Shown: positions 44,807-56,300 of the stretch, one piece after another
Numbering within the stretch: position 1 is the first letter of the stretch
Layout: each line of letters starts with the position of its first letter
Source of the DNA: Rhizomys pruinosus
Lineage: Eukaryota; Chordata; Mammalia; Rodentia; Spalacidae
NCBI GenBank assembly: GCA_009823505.1
Contig: VZQC01008895.1
Span: 1 to 64,000 of the forward strand
Length of the DNA stretch: 64,000 bases
Reading direction: 5' to 3'
Program-made: the position numbers and the translations under genes
Notes under the pieces: generated by a model
What the model saw: the letters and a program-made list of their open reading frames with translations, nothing else
Databases searched by the model: none
Told to the model about the DNA's origin: nothing

Positions 44807-47800
44807 TTTCTTTTTATTATGTTTCATAGTTTTTTATAATGCTTTTATTGATGTTTTGTGTATTTCAGACATCATTTCTCAGTTCAGTTTAGACATATTC
44901 CCCTTCCCCTTCCCCCCACCCCACCCCAGATCATGCGTTGTGCCATAAATGTCTTGCATCTTTCTCTCCATATTTTTTATGTTTAGGAATTCACATTTTC
45001 CTCCTCTAATTTTATACTACTCTAAAATATGAATACATATTTTCCACTCATATACAGTAATTACAGAGTCTGAAATTAATTGGTGGATCGATTCTAGAGA
45101 CCATTAAGAGATTTACATTGTAACGACATAGCTGCTTTCAGATAAACAAGGATAACAATAATGTTGTTCAGCTTGCCTTTCTTCTGGGGATTTGGTGTTA
45201 GCATCCACAAATGAGGGAGACCATTTGCCTCTTGTTTTTCTGGGACTGTGTTACTTCACTTAGCATAATGGCTTCTAGTTCCATCCATTTACCTGCAAAT
45301 TTCATTACGTCATCGTTATTGCTGAGTAATACTCCATTGTGTGGATATACCACATTTTTTTTTTCACCCACTCATTAGTTGAGGGGCATTTGGGTTGGTT
45401 CCAGCTCTTCGCTATTGTGAAGAGAGCTGCAATAAACATGGAAGTGCATGTATATCTGCGGTACGAGGAATCTTGGGGGTATAAACCCAAGAGTGGTATA
45501 GCGGGGTCAGGTGGTAGGTTCATTTTGAATCTTTTAAGGCTTCTCCACACTGCTTTCCATAATAGTTGTACCAGTTTACATTCCCACCAGCAGTGGATGA
45601 GTATTCCCATTTCTCCCAATCCTCTCTAGCCTTTGGTATCATTGTTTTTCTTAATCCTAGCCAGTCTTATGGGAGGGACATGATATCTTAAAATGGTTTT
45701 AATTTGCATTTCCTTGATTATTAATGACGTTGAACACTTTTTAAGATGTTTTTCAGCCATCTTTACTTCCTCACTGGTGAAGTCTCTGTTCAGCTCTTTA
45801 CTCCATCTTTTGAGCAGGTCATTTGTTTTCTTTCTTCTTTGTTTTTGAGTAGTCTATATATTCTTGACGTTAATGCTCTGTCAGATGAATCACTGCTGAA
45901 GGTTTCCTCCCACTCTGGGTTTTGTCTTCACTTCCTTGATTGTTTCTTTCACTGTAGGGAAGTTTTTGAGTTTGATGAGGTCCCATTTGTTGACTATTGA
46001 CCTTATTTCCTGTGCAGCTGCTGTCTAATTTAGAAAGTCTTTTCCTGCACCTATGTCTTGTAGGTTGTTACCAACTTTTTCTTCTATCACCTTCAGGGTC
46101 TTGGGTTTTACATTGAGATCTTTGATCTGTTGGAGTTCATATTTGTGCAGGGTGAGAAGTAGGGGTTTAATTTTTGTTTTTCTATAAATGGTGATCCAGT
46201 TTTGCCAGCACCATTTGCTGAAGATACTATCCTTCCTCCACTGAGGTCTTTTTTGCCCCTTTGTCAAATATGAGGTGACTGAAATTGTATGAGCTCAAGT
46301 TTGGATCTTCAATTTTGTTCCATTCATCAACAGGTCTGTTTTTGTGCCAGTACCAGGTTGTCTTTATGACTATGGCCTTGTAATATAGCTTGAAATCTCA
46401 CACAGCATCCCCCCCCCATTGCATTTTTTCATTCAGGGTTACTTTAGCTATTCAGGTTCTTTTGTTTTTCCATATAAATTTAAGGATTTTTTTTCCAAGT
46501 CTGTGAAGAAGCTCATGGGGATTTTGATTAGGATTGCATGGACTCTGTATATTGATTTGGGTAAAATGGACATTTTTACTATATTAATTTTTCCAACCCA
46601 TGAGCATGGGAGATCTTTCCATCTTTTGATGTCATATTCAGTCTCCTTCAGGGGTTTAAAATTTTTGTTGTAGAGATCATTGCTATCTTTGGTTAGGTTT
46701 TGGTGGCGTTTTTAGCATCTATTAGGTAAACTATCATATCATCTGCAAAAAGGGATAGCTTAACTCTTTCTTTTCCAATTAGTACTCTTTTAATTTCCTT
46801 CTCTTGTCTTATTGCCCTAAGAAGTGTTTCAAGAACTATGTTAAAGATTAGTGGCGATAATGGGCAGCCTTGCTGGGTTCCTGCCTTTAAGGGAAATGGT
46901 TCCAATTTTTCTCCATTTAGGATGATGTTGACAGTGGGTTTGCTATATATGGCTTTGATCATGTTGAGGAATGTTCCCTTCAGTCCTATTCCCTCTAGGA
47001 CTTTAAACATGAAGGGATCCTGGATCTTGTCAAAGGCTTTTTCTGCATCAATTGAAATGATCATGTGTTTTTTGTCTTTCAGTCCATTTATGTGTTTTTT
47101 GATATTTATTGATTTACATATGTTGAACCATCCCTGCATCTCTGGTATGAATCCACCTTGATCATGATGAATGATCTTTTTGATGTGGGTCTGGATGCGA
47201 TTTGCAAGTATTTTGTTGAGAATTTTTGTGTCTATGTTCATTAATGAGATGGGTCTATAGCTTTCTTTTTTGGTTGTATCTTTGCCTATTTTTTATATTA
47301 GGGTGTTGCTCGCTTCATAGAAGGAATTTGGGAGAATTCCCTCTGTTAGGATCGTTTTGAACAAATTGAGTAGTAAAGGTTGTAGGACCTTTTTAAATGT
47401 TTTATAGAATTCTGCTGTGAATCCATCTGGACCTGGACTGGTTTTAATTGGGAGTTTTTGTTTTTTTTTATTACATCTTCAATTTCCTCAAACATTATGG
47501 GTCAGTTTAAATTGTCAATCCCTTCTTGTTTAAACTTTGTTGGTTCCCAGGATTTCAAATATTCATCCATTTCTCTTAGGTTTTCAAATTTAGTGGAGTA
47601 AAGGTTTTTGAAGTATTCCCATATGATTGTTTGGATCTTTACTTTGTCTATTGTGATGTTTCCCCTTTAATCATGAATACTGTTGATTTGGAGTTGTTCT
47701 CTTTTTTGGTTAACTGGGCTAGAGGTCTGTCTATTTTGTTTAACTTTTCAAAGAACTGGCTTTTGGATTCCTTGATTCTATGAATTGTTTTCTTTGTTTC

Positions 47801-48173
47801 TATTTCATTGATTTCTGCTCTGATTTTAGGGATTTCTTCCTGTCTTTTGGGTTTAGAGTTCATTTGTTGTTGTCTGTCAAGTGCTTCTAGCTACAATGTT
47901 AGATCGTTTATTTGTTCCCTTTCTGTTTTTTTGATATGGGCACTTAGGGCTATAAATTTCCCTCTCAAGACTGCTTTTAAAGTATCCCACAAGCTTTGTT
48001 GTGTTGTATTGTCTTTTTCACTCAGTTCTATGACACTTTTATTTCACTCTTTATTTCTTCCCTGACCCATTCATTATTCAGGATGCTTTTGTTTAGTCTC
48101 CATGTGTTCTTGTAGCTAGTTGGGTTTATTCTGGTGTTCGTATTGAGCTTTATTGCACTGTGGTCTGATAGAA
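44807..48173 (-). mobile_element. 5'-truncated L1, 3.4 kb, minus strand
   Basis: From right to left: the end of the ORF2 endonuclease ('SDHSAIKLN'-type at about 48160), linker, reverse transcriptase, C-terminal zone, 3' UTR with the CT-rich 'cccccaccccacccc' tract, and an A-rich tail near 44807-44830. GAAATCTTG at 44798-44806 and 48174-48182 is a possible 9-bp TSD, placed exactly where L1 identity stops. Confidence 0.92.
45198..48173 (-). pseudogene. L1 ORF2 (endonuclease end, RT, C-terminus), broken
   Basis: ORF2p nicks DNA and reverse-transcribes its RNA. The longest open piece (minus strand, 46693-47241) holds '[12 protein letters not shown]', '[12 protein letters not shown]', '[15 protein letters not shown]' and '[10 protein letters not shown]'. 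The FADD pair are catalytic Asp residues of the RT. The C-terminal part shows 'CKLVQLLWKAVW' and 'DPAIPLLGLYPQDS'. Several stops and shifts (near 45305, 45620, 46693, 47242, 47648) disable it. Confidence 0.92.
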
Positions 48174-48246
48174 GAAATCTTGGTTTTTAACTGAATTTCA
48201 TATGGTCTTCATTTCCTAAGTTTTCAATTCCATGTTTGGAACATTT

Positions 48247-48279
48247 TTTGTTTGTTTGTTTGTTTGTTTGTTTGTTTGA
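48247..48279. repeat. (TTTG)n microsatellite
   Basis: Seven to eight TTTG units. Confidence 0.95.
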
Positions 48280-48321
48280 CTTTATCGCAAAATAAGTTCC
48301 ATATCTCCTTTTGTAAAAATT

Positions 48322-48440
48322 TTTATTTTGAGACAGGATCTTGGTATAGCCAGCCCCAGGCTGTCCTGGAACTTGCAGAGATATGCCTGCCTATGCCTCC
48401 CAAGTGTGGGGCTTAAAGGACTATACCACCAGGCCCTGAG
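48322..48440 (-). mobile_element. B1 remnant, minus strand
   Basis: 'ttttgagacaggatcttgg', 'ggctgtcctggaacttgc' and 'ggggcttaaaggactatacc'; part of the middle is deleted. Confidence 0.78.
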
Positions 48441-49855
48441 CAGCTCTGTATCTATTTTCTAATCACTTCTATTTGTTGAATTGCTATAAATCATCTATTT
48501 GCTTGTTTGATGCTGTCTTGCAAATTCCCTATGATTTCTTCCTGCTTCTGTCTTATGTTTATTTTCTCTATATTCTCTTGAAGCTCATTGAGTTTTCTTA
48601 GAACAGTTATTTTATTTGTCGGTTGCTCATATATCTCCACTTATGAGGATCAGCTTTTGGGAAATTATTATATTACTTAGTGTTTTTTTCTTCTTGTCTT
48701 TTGTTAATGAAAATTAATTCGAAAATTAGAGTTGTTCTATGACTTGAAGACCTGCTCAACTTGGACAAACATTTTCGGTCAATAAACTCAGAGATTCTGG
48801 AAAGATTATGGGTCAAGTGAAAGATGAGATTGTAAGTAGGGTTCTCAACAGGCAGGCTGGCCTAGAGCCTTGGTTAGCAAGTGGGTGAGTCTGCTGAGAG
48901 AGTTTGTGGAGTTGGTCTTGCACATAAGTATACCAAAGTAAACTGTTCTCTTGAGTCCAAGGTGATGGGCCAGAGGCCTGTACCCATGAGTCTGGCCTGA
49001 AGCCAGGGCCAGATAGACAAGATATACTAATGGGGTGGTAGGAAGCATATAAGCAGTGACTCTATCACTTAGACCACTGGAATATTCTTGGAGCTCAAAT
49101 CACTGGGAACAAATCTGTTTCCCGAGTCTATATAATATGGCTGGGATCCTTGGGTCAGTAGGTTTATTTTAAAGCCTTGGTAGGCTGAAGCTGACAGTGT
49201 ATTGGGGTCTTTTCCAAAAGTGGTATAATCATATCTGAAGAAAAAATATGTATCCTGCATCTGCTGGAACATGAGGCTATATGGCATGTGCAAGAATAGG
49301 CCTATATCCTGGACCATGGAGGCTGTGCTCTGCAACCTGAATCATTGGAGGCTGGTTTGGTACTGGGGCTGGTTCGCAGTCTGAAGCCAATGGTGCTGTA
49401 CTAGAAGTAATGCACACTCAGAGAACAAATCTACTAGGCAAGCTTAGAGTTTGGAACTGTGGGATTCTGCCTGGCCCTGAAGAGGACTTGAAAGCTCAGT
49501 CTGTGGGTACCGGCGTTGGAGCCTGTACACGCATTTAGCCCACTACACAGTTTTACTGAGGCAGGCCTGGTATCAAAATCCCATGTAGGGGACATGTCTC
49601 ACCATGGGTGAGTTGGGAGGTGTGACTTGGGCTATGTAAAATAATACTATCCTTTCAAATATCTTTTTCTTCGTTTCTATGCTAGTCCCAGTTGTGTCAC
49701 TCACTCATCTGATCTTCATGCCTTTTGTGGAGTGTTTTCATGTGTGTGGTTACTGAAATTGATGCGCCTGTTGGCAGGTGACCTTGGAAAATTACTATTT
49801 CATCATCTAGTTTAATCCTGGACAGTAGTTTATCTTTAAAGAAAACAAACATGCA

Positions 49856-49985
49856 GTTCATACATCCTTATCTCCAAGGGACCCAATGTCCTCTTCCGGG
49901 CTCCATGGGCATCACATGTGGTCTCTAAACACACATGCCAGCAAAAATGCATACACATGAAATAAAAATAAATTCTTTAAAAGAA
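49856..49985 (+). mobile_element. B3/B2 3' part, plus strand
   Basis: 'gacccaatgtcctcttccggg', 'aaacacacatgccagc' and tail 'gaaataaaaataaattc'. The head is absent. Confidence 0.6.
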
Positions 49986-50082
49986 AAAAAGTAGTAAAAA
50001 TTGGATATATTCTTCAAGTAGATAAGTAAACATTATCAACAGTATATTATTTCATAAGCCTAACTGAAAGATAAACATTTTC

Positions 50083-50447
50083 TTTTCTTAAATATTTTTA
50101 TTGAAGTTTTGTGCATTTCATATAATACTTTTCAGGTCAATTTAGAATCATACCCCTTTCCATGCCTCCCACCCCACCTGAGTTCATGCATTCTGCCATA
50201 CATATCTTGTGTCTTTTTCTGAATCTTTTAAAAGTTTTTCTATGCAGAGGTTTATTGTCTTTGGGAGAAGTTTACTGCTTCAGTCAGCTCTTTGTCCCAG
50301 TCCTTTCGTTGTTGTTCCCTCCAATTTGTATTGCTCCAAAATATGCATATATAATACATATATAATATATGTCATACCTATACCAAAATTATGATGTCTG
50401 AAAATAGACCGTATGTTAATTCCAAATCATATTTCAGAATTCACATT
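50083..50447 (-). mobile_element. L1 3' UTR insertion, 18-bp TSD
   Basis: Text aligns with the 3' UTRs of the L1s at 44807 and 53185 ('cctcccaccccacctgag', 'gtttactgcttcagtcag'). Flanks TGAAAGATAAACATTTTC (50065-50082) and TGAAAAATAAACATTTTC (50448-50465) differ at one base. Confidence 0.9.
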
Positions 50448-50465
50448 TGAAAAATAAACATTTTC

Positions 50466-51380
50466 AACAGTACCCAAGAGTCCCAATTCCTTCCAAGAGC
50501 TAGTTGTAGCTATCCAAGGTTCTGAAATCTGAGTTCCTCTTGCTGTTCGGAACCACAGTTAGAAAGATGACCTATGGAAGTCAATACGAAAGAAGATGCC
50601 AAGAACATCACTGGAACCTCAAAGAAACCTAGCACACTGCCAGGATTTTCTCGGAATATAATAACTAGTATGTAAACTCTACAAGCATGAAATTGGTCAC
50701 ACCTGCTTTCTACTGGGATACTTTACAGCCAAGGTCTAGGAGAGATGAAAATGAGACTCAGGAATACAGAGAGAGCAGATTGCCTGACTTCATAATAAAA
50801 TAAATTACTTGGATTTATCCAACTGCCTATTAATATTGACAGGTAAAATTATTATTTTTTAGCTTTCAAGTTTTCAATTCTACTCAGATGTTTACATTTT
50901 ATCTTTCCAAGTCAAAGTGTATGCTTATTGGTAGTAATGTGTTTGGAGCTCCACTTTTTAAATGTAAACTATAATTTCATATAAAGGGTTCAAATTTATG
51001 TTTTCTTAAATAAGAAGATGAGAGCAAACTTCAGCCACTTCTGGGTCTCATCTTTGATTGCCCTCTTCAGAGAAAATGAGCCTATTGAGGTGACAAGTTG
51101 CTAGAGAGACAAGCACAATAACAAATGTTGATTGATCAATAAATATAGTTGTTTCTCCCTACCTTTACCTACTACTTATAATTGTACATAAATGATATCT
51201 TCCTGATTACAGAAGTTGTGAATTTATATGATATATACCAACATAAAAGAAGCAACTGGTATTAGGAAAAAAAATTTTAAGAAATGGCTGCAAAATCCAA
51301 GAATGAGCTGATTGTATTTCATATCCAAAAGTGCTATCAGGTAAATAGAAAACAGAAACAATACATTAGAATTAAAAAAG
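50466..51380. other. No gene seen; unassigned
   Basis: AT-rich; no repeat or exon recognised. Confidence 0.4.
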
Positions 51381-51580
51381 CTGGAGAGATAGTTCAGTGG
51401 TGAGGAAAGCACACTGTTCTTCCAGAGGGCCTGAATTTAGTCCCTGGGCCATATTGAAGAAATCCCAATGCCCATAACTCAAGCTCCAGTGGATCCAACA
51501 TCTCCTTCCTCCACAGGCAACTGATTCAAATGCACACAATCCCACAAACATTCCCATAATTAAAAACAAATATATATCAT
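51381..51580 (+). mobile_element. B2/B3 SINE, plus strand, diverged
   Basis: 'gctggagagatagttcagtgg', 'ccagagggcctgaatttagtccc', 'caacatctccttcctccac'; the tail is eroded. Confidence 0.72.
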
Positions 51581-51667
51581 TAAAAGCACAATTAGAATCA
51601 AAATCTGTGATAAAATGATAAAGTACATTAACTAGCCCAAAATGCATTATAGAAATGGGAAAAATTG

Positions 51668-51802
51668 CCAGGCATGGTGGCACACATCTTTAATCCTAGC
51701 ACTCGGGAGGCAGAGGCAGGCGGATCTCTGTGAGTTCAGGCCAGCCTGGTCTACAGGACAGATGGGACTACAAGGCAAACCTGTCTCAAAAGACCAAAAA
51801 AC
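51668..51802 (+). mobile_element. B1 SINE, plus strand, about 13-bp TSD
   Basis: Starts 'ccaggcatggtggcacac', ends 'ctgtctcaaaagacc'. Flanks ATGGGAAAAATTG (51655-51667) and ATGGGAAAATTG (51803-51814). Confidence 0.93.
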
Positions 51803-51997
51803 ATGGGAAAATTGAGATATAGAAATATTGACTGACCTCACTTTAAATTTTAAAAGATAGTGCTAAAATCAAGGCTACATAAGTCCTTACAATTTTACTA
51901 AATTTTTGTTCTATTTCAATGAGTTGATTTAAAAATATCTCTACTGAGTCACAAGAACCTTGAAGGGATTTTTGCCTGTTAAAAAAAGTATAAGATC

Positions 51998-52246
51998 GGG
52001 GCTGGAGAGATAGCCTAGCAGTTAAGAGCGCCGACTGCTCTTGCAGAGGACCCGGGTTCGATCCCCAGCACCCACATGGCGGCCGAGAACCGTCTGAAAC
52101 TCCAATTCCAGGAGAACTCCAGTTCCAGGGGAATCTGACACCCTCTTCTGACCTCCGCAGCATTGCACGACACGGGTGCACAAACCTACATGCAGACAGT
52201 ACATTCATACACATACGGAAATAAATAAAATAAAAAAAAATTTAAA
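51998..52246 (+). mobile_element. B2 SINE, long type, 17-bp TSD
   Basis: Identical AAAAAAAGTATAAGATC at 51981-51997 and 52247-52263. Head GGGGCTGGAGAGATAGCC, B box GGTTCGATCCC and the 17-bp duplication. Confidence 0.95.
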
Positions 52247-52263
52247 AAAAAAAGTATAAGATC

Positions 52264-53184
52264 AAAAATTTCAAAGAGCATCTGTAGGTGGGCATTTCCC
52301 TTATTTATATCATCCCTTCAAATATCTGTCAAGTAAAAGATAGTTGACAAGCTCTAAGGGACATTTTCACCAATCATATTTATTTGGTTAAGATATTTTT
52401 GATTCTATAAACATTTCACTTTATCATTCAATCATCTGACATTGGATCCTGAAAGCACATGGCCAAGTACATAGAAAAAATTTTCTGTCTTTTATTAAGA
52501 GCCTGAGGAGTCACCTTTGAATAATGTGATGCATTGCTATATACAAAATTACTTATTCCCTTTGGAAATATATTCATATATTGTGGCCATACTAATCCTC
52601 TAGGAAAAAGTAAGATACAAAGAAAAATCCTTCAAAACCACCCATTTTCAGAGCTATAGTGCACAACCATTTTGGTTATTTGTCAAGGTTATCTTATACT
52701 GGGCTTATCAACAATTTAAATATTAAAATGATCCATAAAGCTACTTAACCACATCGGTCTATTATCAACTAACAATATATTTTATGTTTCTTATTTATCA
52801 GTCTGTCCATATTTAAAACCCTAACAACACATTACACTGCTGAATTTGTGGGGATAGTTGCACCTATATATCTTGTTATTGGACCACCTAATTCTTTCTT
52901 TATGGAGATTTTTGCAGCCACCTCATAAAGTTCCATATGTATGAATCCTTTGACTAAACAATTTAAAACTTTACCTAAAAAATAAAAAATATAATAAAAT
53001 AAAACTTTACCTAAAATATATTTACACAAAAATTAAACAAATATGTAGAGGTCTGTGGTGGCATTAATTCTGATACCAAAGTAATGTACAAATCTAAATG
53101 TCTAGCCTTTGAAATCTGGTGTAACATACTAATACACATATAAAATGGAGTATCATGTAATGATACAAATGAAAAAGTACTCTT
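52264..53184. other. No gene seen; faint L1M trace at its right end
   Basis: 53100-53180 ('catataaaatggagtatcat') recalls an old L1 ORF2 C-terminus on the plus strand. The rest is unassigned. Confidence 0.35.
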
Positions 53185-53806
53185 TTTTAAGTTACTTTTT
53201 ATCGAGCACATTTCATACGTTTCTCAATCAACTTTAGACTCATTCCCCCATCCATGCTCACCCCTCGTGCCCACCCCTGCCCCCACCAGAACTCATGGAT
53301 TCTGTCATACATGTTAAGTCCTGTCTTGCATGTTTTCCCAGTCTTTTATAACCTTTTCGATGCAGAAGTTTACTGTTTTGGTCAGTTCTTTGAATAGGTT
53401 TTTCTCTCTCTTTTTTGTTCCCTTTAATTTTACATTATTCCAAAATATGCATGTATACGCTCCACACATAAATCAAAATTACAAAATCTGAAAAAAAAAA
53501 ACTATAGGTTAATTCCAAAACACATATAGGGATCCACATTTTAATAGTAAAATTGCATGCAGGTAAAAAGAAGTATAACTTTACATTCTTTTTGTTTTAG
53601 AATATGAATATATAGCTTCCACCCATGTATGGTAATTACAATATGTGAATACAAGTCGTAGGTCAATTCTATAACCCATTAAGAGATTCACACTATAGTA
53701 GCACAGTTGCTTTCTGATACAATAAAATATAATAATAAAATTAATTGGTTTGCCTGTCAACTGGGGATTTGGTGTTAGCATCCACAAATGAGGGAAACCA
53801 TTCATC

Positions 53807-53828
53807 TTTTTTTTTTTTTTTTTTTTTT
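53807..53828. repeat. T22 run inside L1
   Basis: Expansion at a site where the other L1 copies have only 'tttgtttttctggg'. Confidence 0.9.
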
Positions 53829-53849
53829 CTGGTACTGTGCTACTTCCCT

Positions 53850-54502
53850 TAGCATAATGGCTTAGAGTTTCATCAATTTACCTGCAAAGCTCATGATATT
53901 ATCTTTCTTTATCGCTGCATAGAAATCTATTGTGTACCACATTTTTGTCATCTAGTCATCAGTTAAGGGGCATTTGGGTGGGTTCCAGCTCTTTGCTATT
54001 GTGAAGAGAGCTGCAATAAACATAGCTGGGCATGTGTCTTTGTGGTAGGATGAGTCTTGTGGGTATATACCCAAAAGTAGTATGGCTGGGTCAGGTGGTA
54101 GGCTCGTTTTGAGTCTTTTAAGAGTTCTCCACACTGCTTTCCACAATGGTTGTAGGAGTTTACATTCCCACCAGCAGTGAATGAATGTTCCCCTTTCCCC
54201 ACAATCTCTACAGCATTTGGTGTCTTTTGTTTTCTTGATACTGGCCAGTCTTATTGGAGTGAGATGATACCTTAGTGTGGTTTTAATTTTCATTTCCTTA
54301 ATTATTAGTGATGATGAACATTTTTTAAGATGTTTCTCAGCCATCTTTACTTCCTCACTGGTGAAGTCTCTGTTCAGTTCTTTACTCCATCTTTTGAGTA
54401 GGTCCTTTGTTTTCTTACTTCTTTGTTTTTTAAGTAATTTATATATTCTTGATGTTAATGCTCTGTCAGATGTATCACTGGTGAAGGTTTCCTCCCACTT
54501 TA
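53850..54502 (-). pseudogene. L1 ORF2 C-terminal fragment
   Basis: Minus strand: '[20 protein letters not shown]', 'IIKEMKIKTTLRYHLTPIRL', 'TFIHCWWECKLLQPLWKAVW', 'LLLGIYPQDSSYHKDTC'. Open for most of 53952-54502, then disrupted. Confidence 0.88.
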
Positions 54503-54959
54503 CTTGCAAACTGCATACAAACCCACATCAAAAAGCTCATCCATCATGACCAAGTTGGATTCATATCAGAGATGCAGGGGTGGTTCAACATATGTAAATC
54601 AATAAATATCATAAAACACATAAATGGACTGAAAGACAAAAACCACACTATCATCTCAATCAATGCAGAAAAAGCTTTCAGCAACATCCACCTTCCTTCA
54701 TGCTTAAAGTCCTAGAGGGAACTGGACTGAAGGGATCATTCCTCAATGTAATCAAAGCCATATACAAGAAACCCACAGCCAACATTGTCCTTAATGGAGA
54801 AATTTGGAAGCATTCCCCATTAAAGGCAGGAACATGGCAAGGCTGTACACTACCACCACTATCTTCAATACAGGGTTTGAAATACTTGCTAGGGCAATAA
54901 GGCGAGAAAGCGAAATTTAAAGGAGTACTAATTGGAAAAGAGGAAGTAAAACATCCCTT
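54503..54959 (+). pseudogene. L1 ORF2 RT fragment, inverted piece
   Basis: Plus strand: '[17 protein letters not shown]', '[10 protein letters not shown]' (the catalytic Asp of AFD is lost), '[20 protein letters not shown]', 'PLKAGTWQGC'. Identity ends near 54959, just before the FADD box. Shifted near 54685. Confidence 0.86.
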
Positions 54960-55059
54960 AATGCTACTTTGTCGAGATCATTTGTCTCCAAACTGTGACT
55001 TGGAATTACATGAAACACAATCTCATGCTTTAACACCAATTTTCTGTCATGTGTGTATG

Positions 55060-55190
55060 AGCACCCAGTAGCTTTGTTTACTCTTCACAATTCAGTGAGG
55101 TACTGATACCAACTCTTCTCAGACAAAGAACCCAAGACTTAGAAGACCGATGCAAACTGCCAAGGTCCTACAGGCTTCTCGCTCATAGAA
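55060..55190 (+). mobile_element. MIR ancient SINE remnant
   Basis: 'ttcacaattcagtgaggtac', 'acaaagaacccaagacttag' and 'aaactgccaaggtcctacagg' follow MIR order. Confidence 0.5.
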
Positions 55191-55204
55191 GTTATCCTCA
55201 TTTA

Positions 55205-55586
55205 TTTTCAATTACTGTGATAAAAACTGACCAAATGCAACCAGGGGAAAGAAAGATTTGATTTCAGCTGACAGGTCATAGTCCATCATCAAGGGAAGCC
55301 AAGGCAGAGCTGAATTCAGGAATCTGGAGGTAAGAACTCAAGCAGAAACCATGGAGGAATGCTGCTTACTGGCTTGCTCAGATATCTGTCCCATATAGCC
55401 CAGGCTCACCTGCCTAAGGATGGCACTGCTCACAGTGTGCTGGGCCTTCCTACATTAACTCATGATGAATAAAATGTTCCATAGACACTGCCACAGGTCA
55501 ATTCTTGGAGGCAATTTCCTCAACTGGTGTTCCCTTTTCATAAGGTGTCTCCAAATTGTGACAAGTTCACAAAACTACCCAACACA
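55205..55586 (-). mobile_element. MaLR-type LTR (ORR1-like)
   Basis: 'ttactgtgataaaaactgacc', 'catagtccatcatcaaggg', 'caagcagaaaccatggagg', 'gctcacctgcctaaggatggcac', 'ccacaggtcaattcttggaggc', ending 'ctacccaacaca' (reverse of a TGTGTTGG start). About 380 bp. Confidence 0.8.
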
Positions 55587-56010
55587 GAAGGTTTTAATAC
55601 CACCGAATGGTGTTCATTAGTCATTTGGCACAGAATCATTTTATGGCAGGATTGGTTCTAGAGTGTTATTTATGTGTGTTACTAACTTGGTGAAACTGTA
55701 CCCTACCCTTGCATCACTCTCCATGTGTAGAACATAGTTGTACATATGGCAGTCTTCAAGAAGGGATCATAAATTAACTGTATCTGACTCACTTGAGCAG
55801 TAATTATTGTAACAATCACTTTGGGACACACTTAGTATGTTTACAGCACAGTAAAAGCTCTGCACAGTTCTCTAAACAGAGATTAAATTCCCTACTCTTA
55901 AATGGGGTTTGTTCTGGAAATGCAGGAGCAGTAACAGCTGCTTAAGAGTAAAACTCCAACTCACCGCATATTACATAATAAGTCAGACTCAGAATGAGAG
56001 GACACGAAAT
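55587..56010. other. No gene seen; unassigned
   Basis: Nothing recognised. Confidence 0.4.
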
Positions 56011-56020
56011 AAGAATTTCA

Positions 56021-56290
56021 GGGGCTGGAGAGATGGCTCAGAAGTTAAGAGTGCCAACTGCTCTTGCAGAGGGCCCGGGTTAGATCCCCAGCACCCACAT
56101 GGCCATGGTGGCTAAGAACCATCTTAGGCCCGGCATGGTGGTACACGCCTTCAATCCCAGCACTCAGGAGGGAGAGGCAGGTGGATCTCTGTGAGGTCAA
56201 GGCCAGCCTGGTCTACAGAGTAAGTTCTAGGCCAGCTGGGACTAAAGGGAGACTCTGTCTCAAAAACAAAACAAAAAAAAAAAAAAAAAA
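56021..56290 (+). mobile_element. Chimeric SINE: B2 head joined to full B1, one TSD
   Basis: 56021-56126 is a B2 head reaching B2-specific sequence beyond the tRNA part ('ggtggctaagaaccatct'). From 56127 it is a complete B1 ('ggcccggcatggtggtac' to 'gactctgtctcaaaaac') with an A-tail. AAGAATTTCA at 56011-56020 and 56291-56300 bounds the whole unit, implying one insertion event rather than B1 landing in B2. Confidence 0.85.
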
Positions 56291-56300
56291 AAGAATTTCA

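Larger units (their letters stand above)
43110..49650 (-). mobile_element. Ancient L1 (L1M-type), fragmented, host for younger inserts
   Basis: Reverse-strand pieces in L1 order. An ORF2 RT-zone trace is at 43110-43330 ('ttttgtggttccagataaatt'). An ORF1 C-terminal trace is at 44340-44600 ('tgatgaactctctcagctt'-like). An ORF1 start / 5' UTR trace is at 48480-49650 ('gaagctcattgagttttcttag', then repeated 'gcctg/ctgg' GC-richer text). The order on the minus strand is 5' UTR, ORF1, ORF2. Interrupted by B1s and a 3.4 kb L1. Decay makes limits approximate. Confidence 0.5.
53185..54959 (-). mobile_element. L1 with inverted 5' segment
   Basis: 53185-54502 is minus-strand 3' UTR plus ORF2 C-terminus. 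54503-54959 is ORF2 RT sequence on the plus strand. The two parts face each other, with about 1 kb of ORF2 missing between them. This is the structure expected from twin priming. A convincing TSD was not found. Confidence 0.9.
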
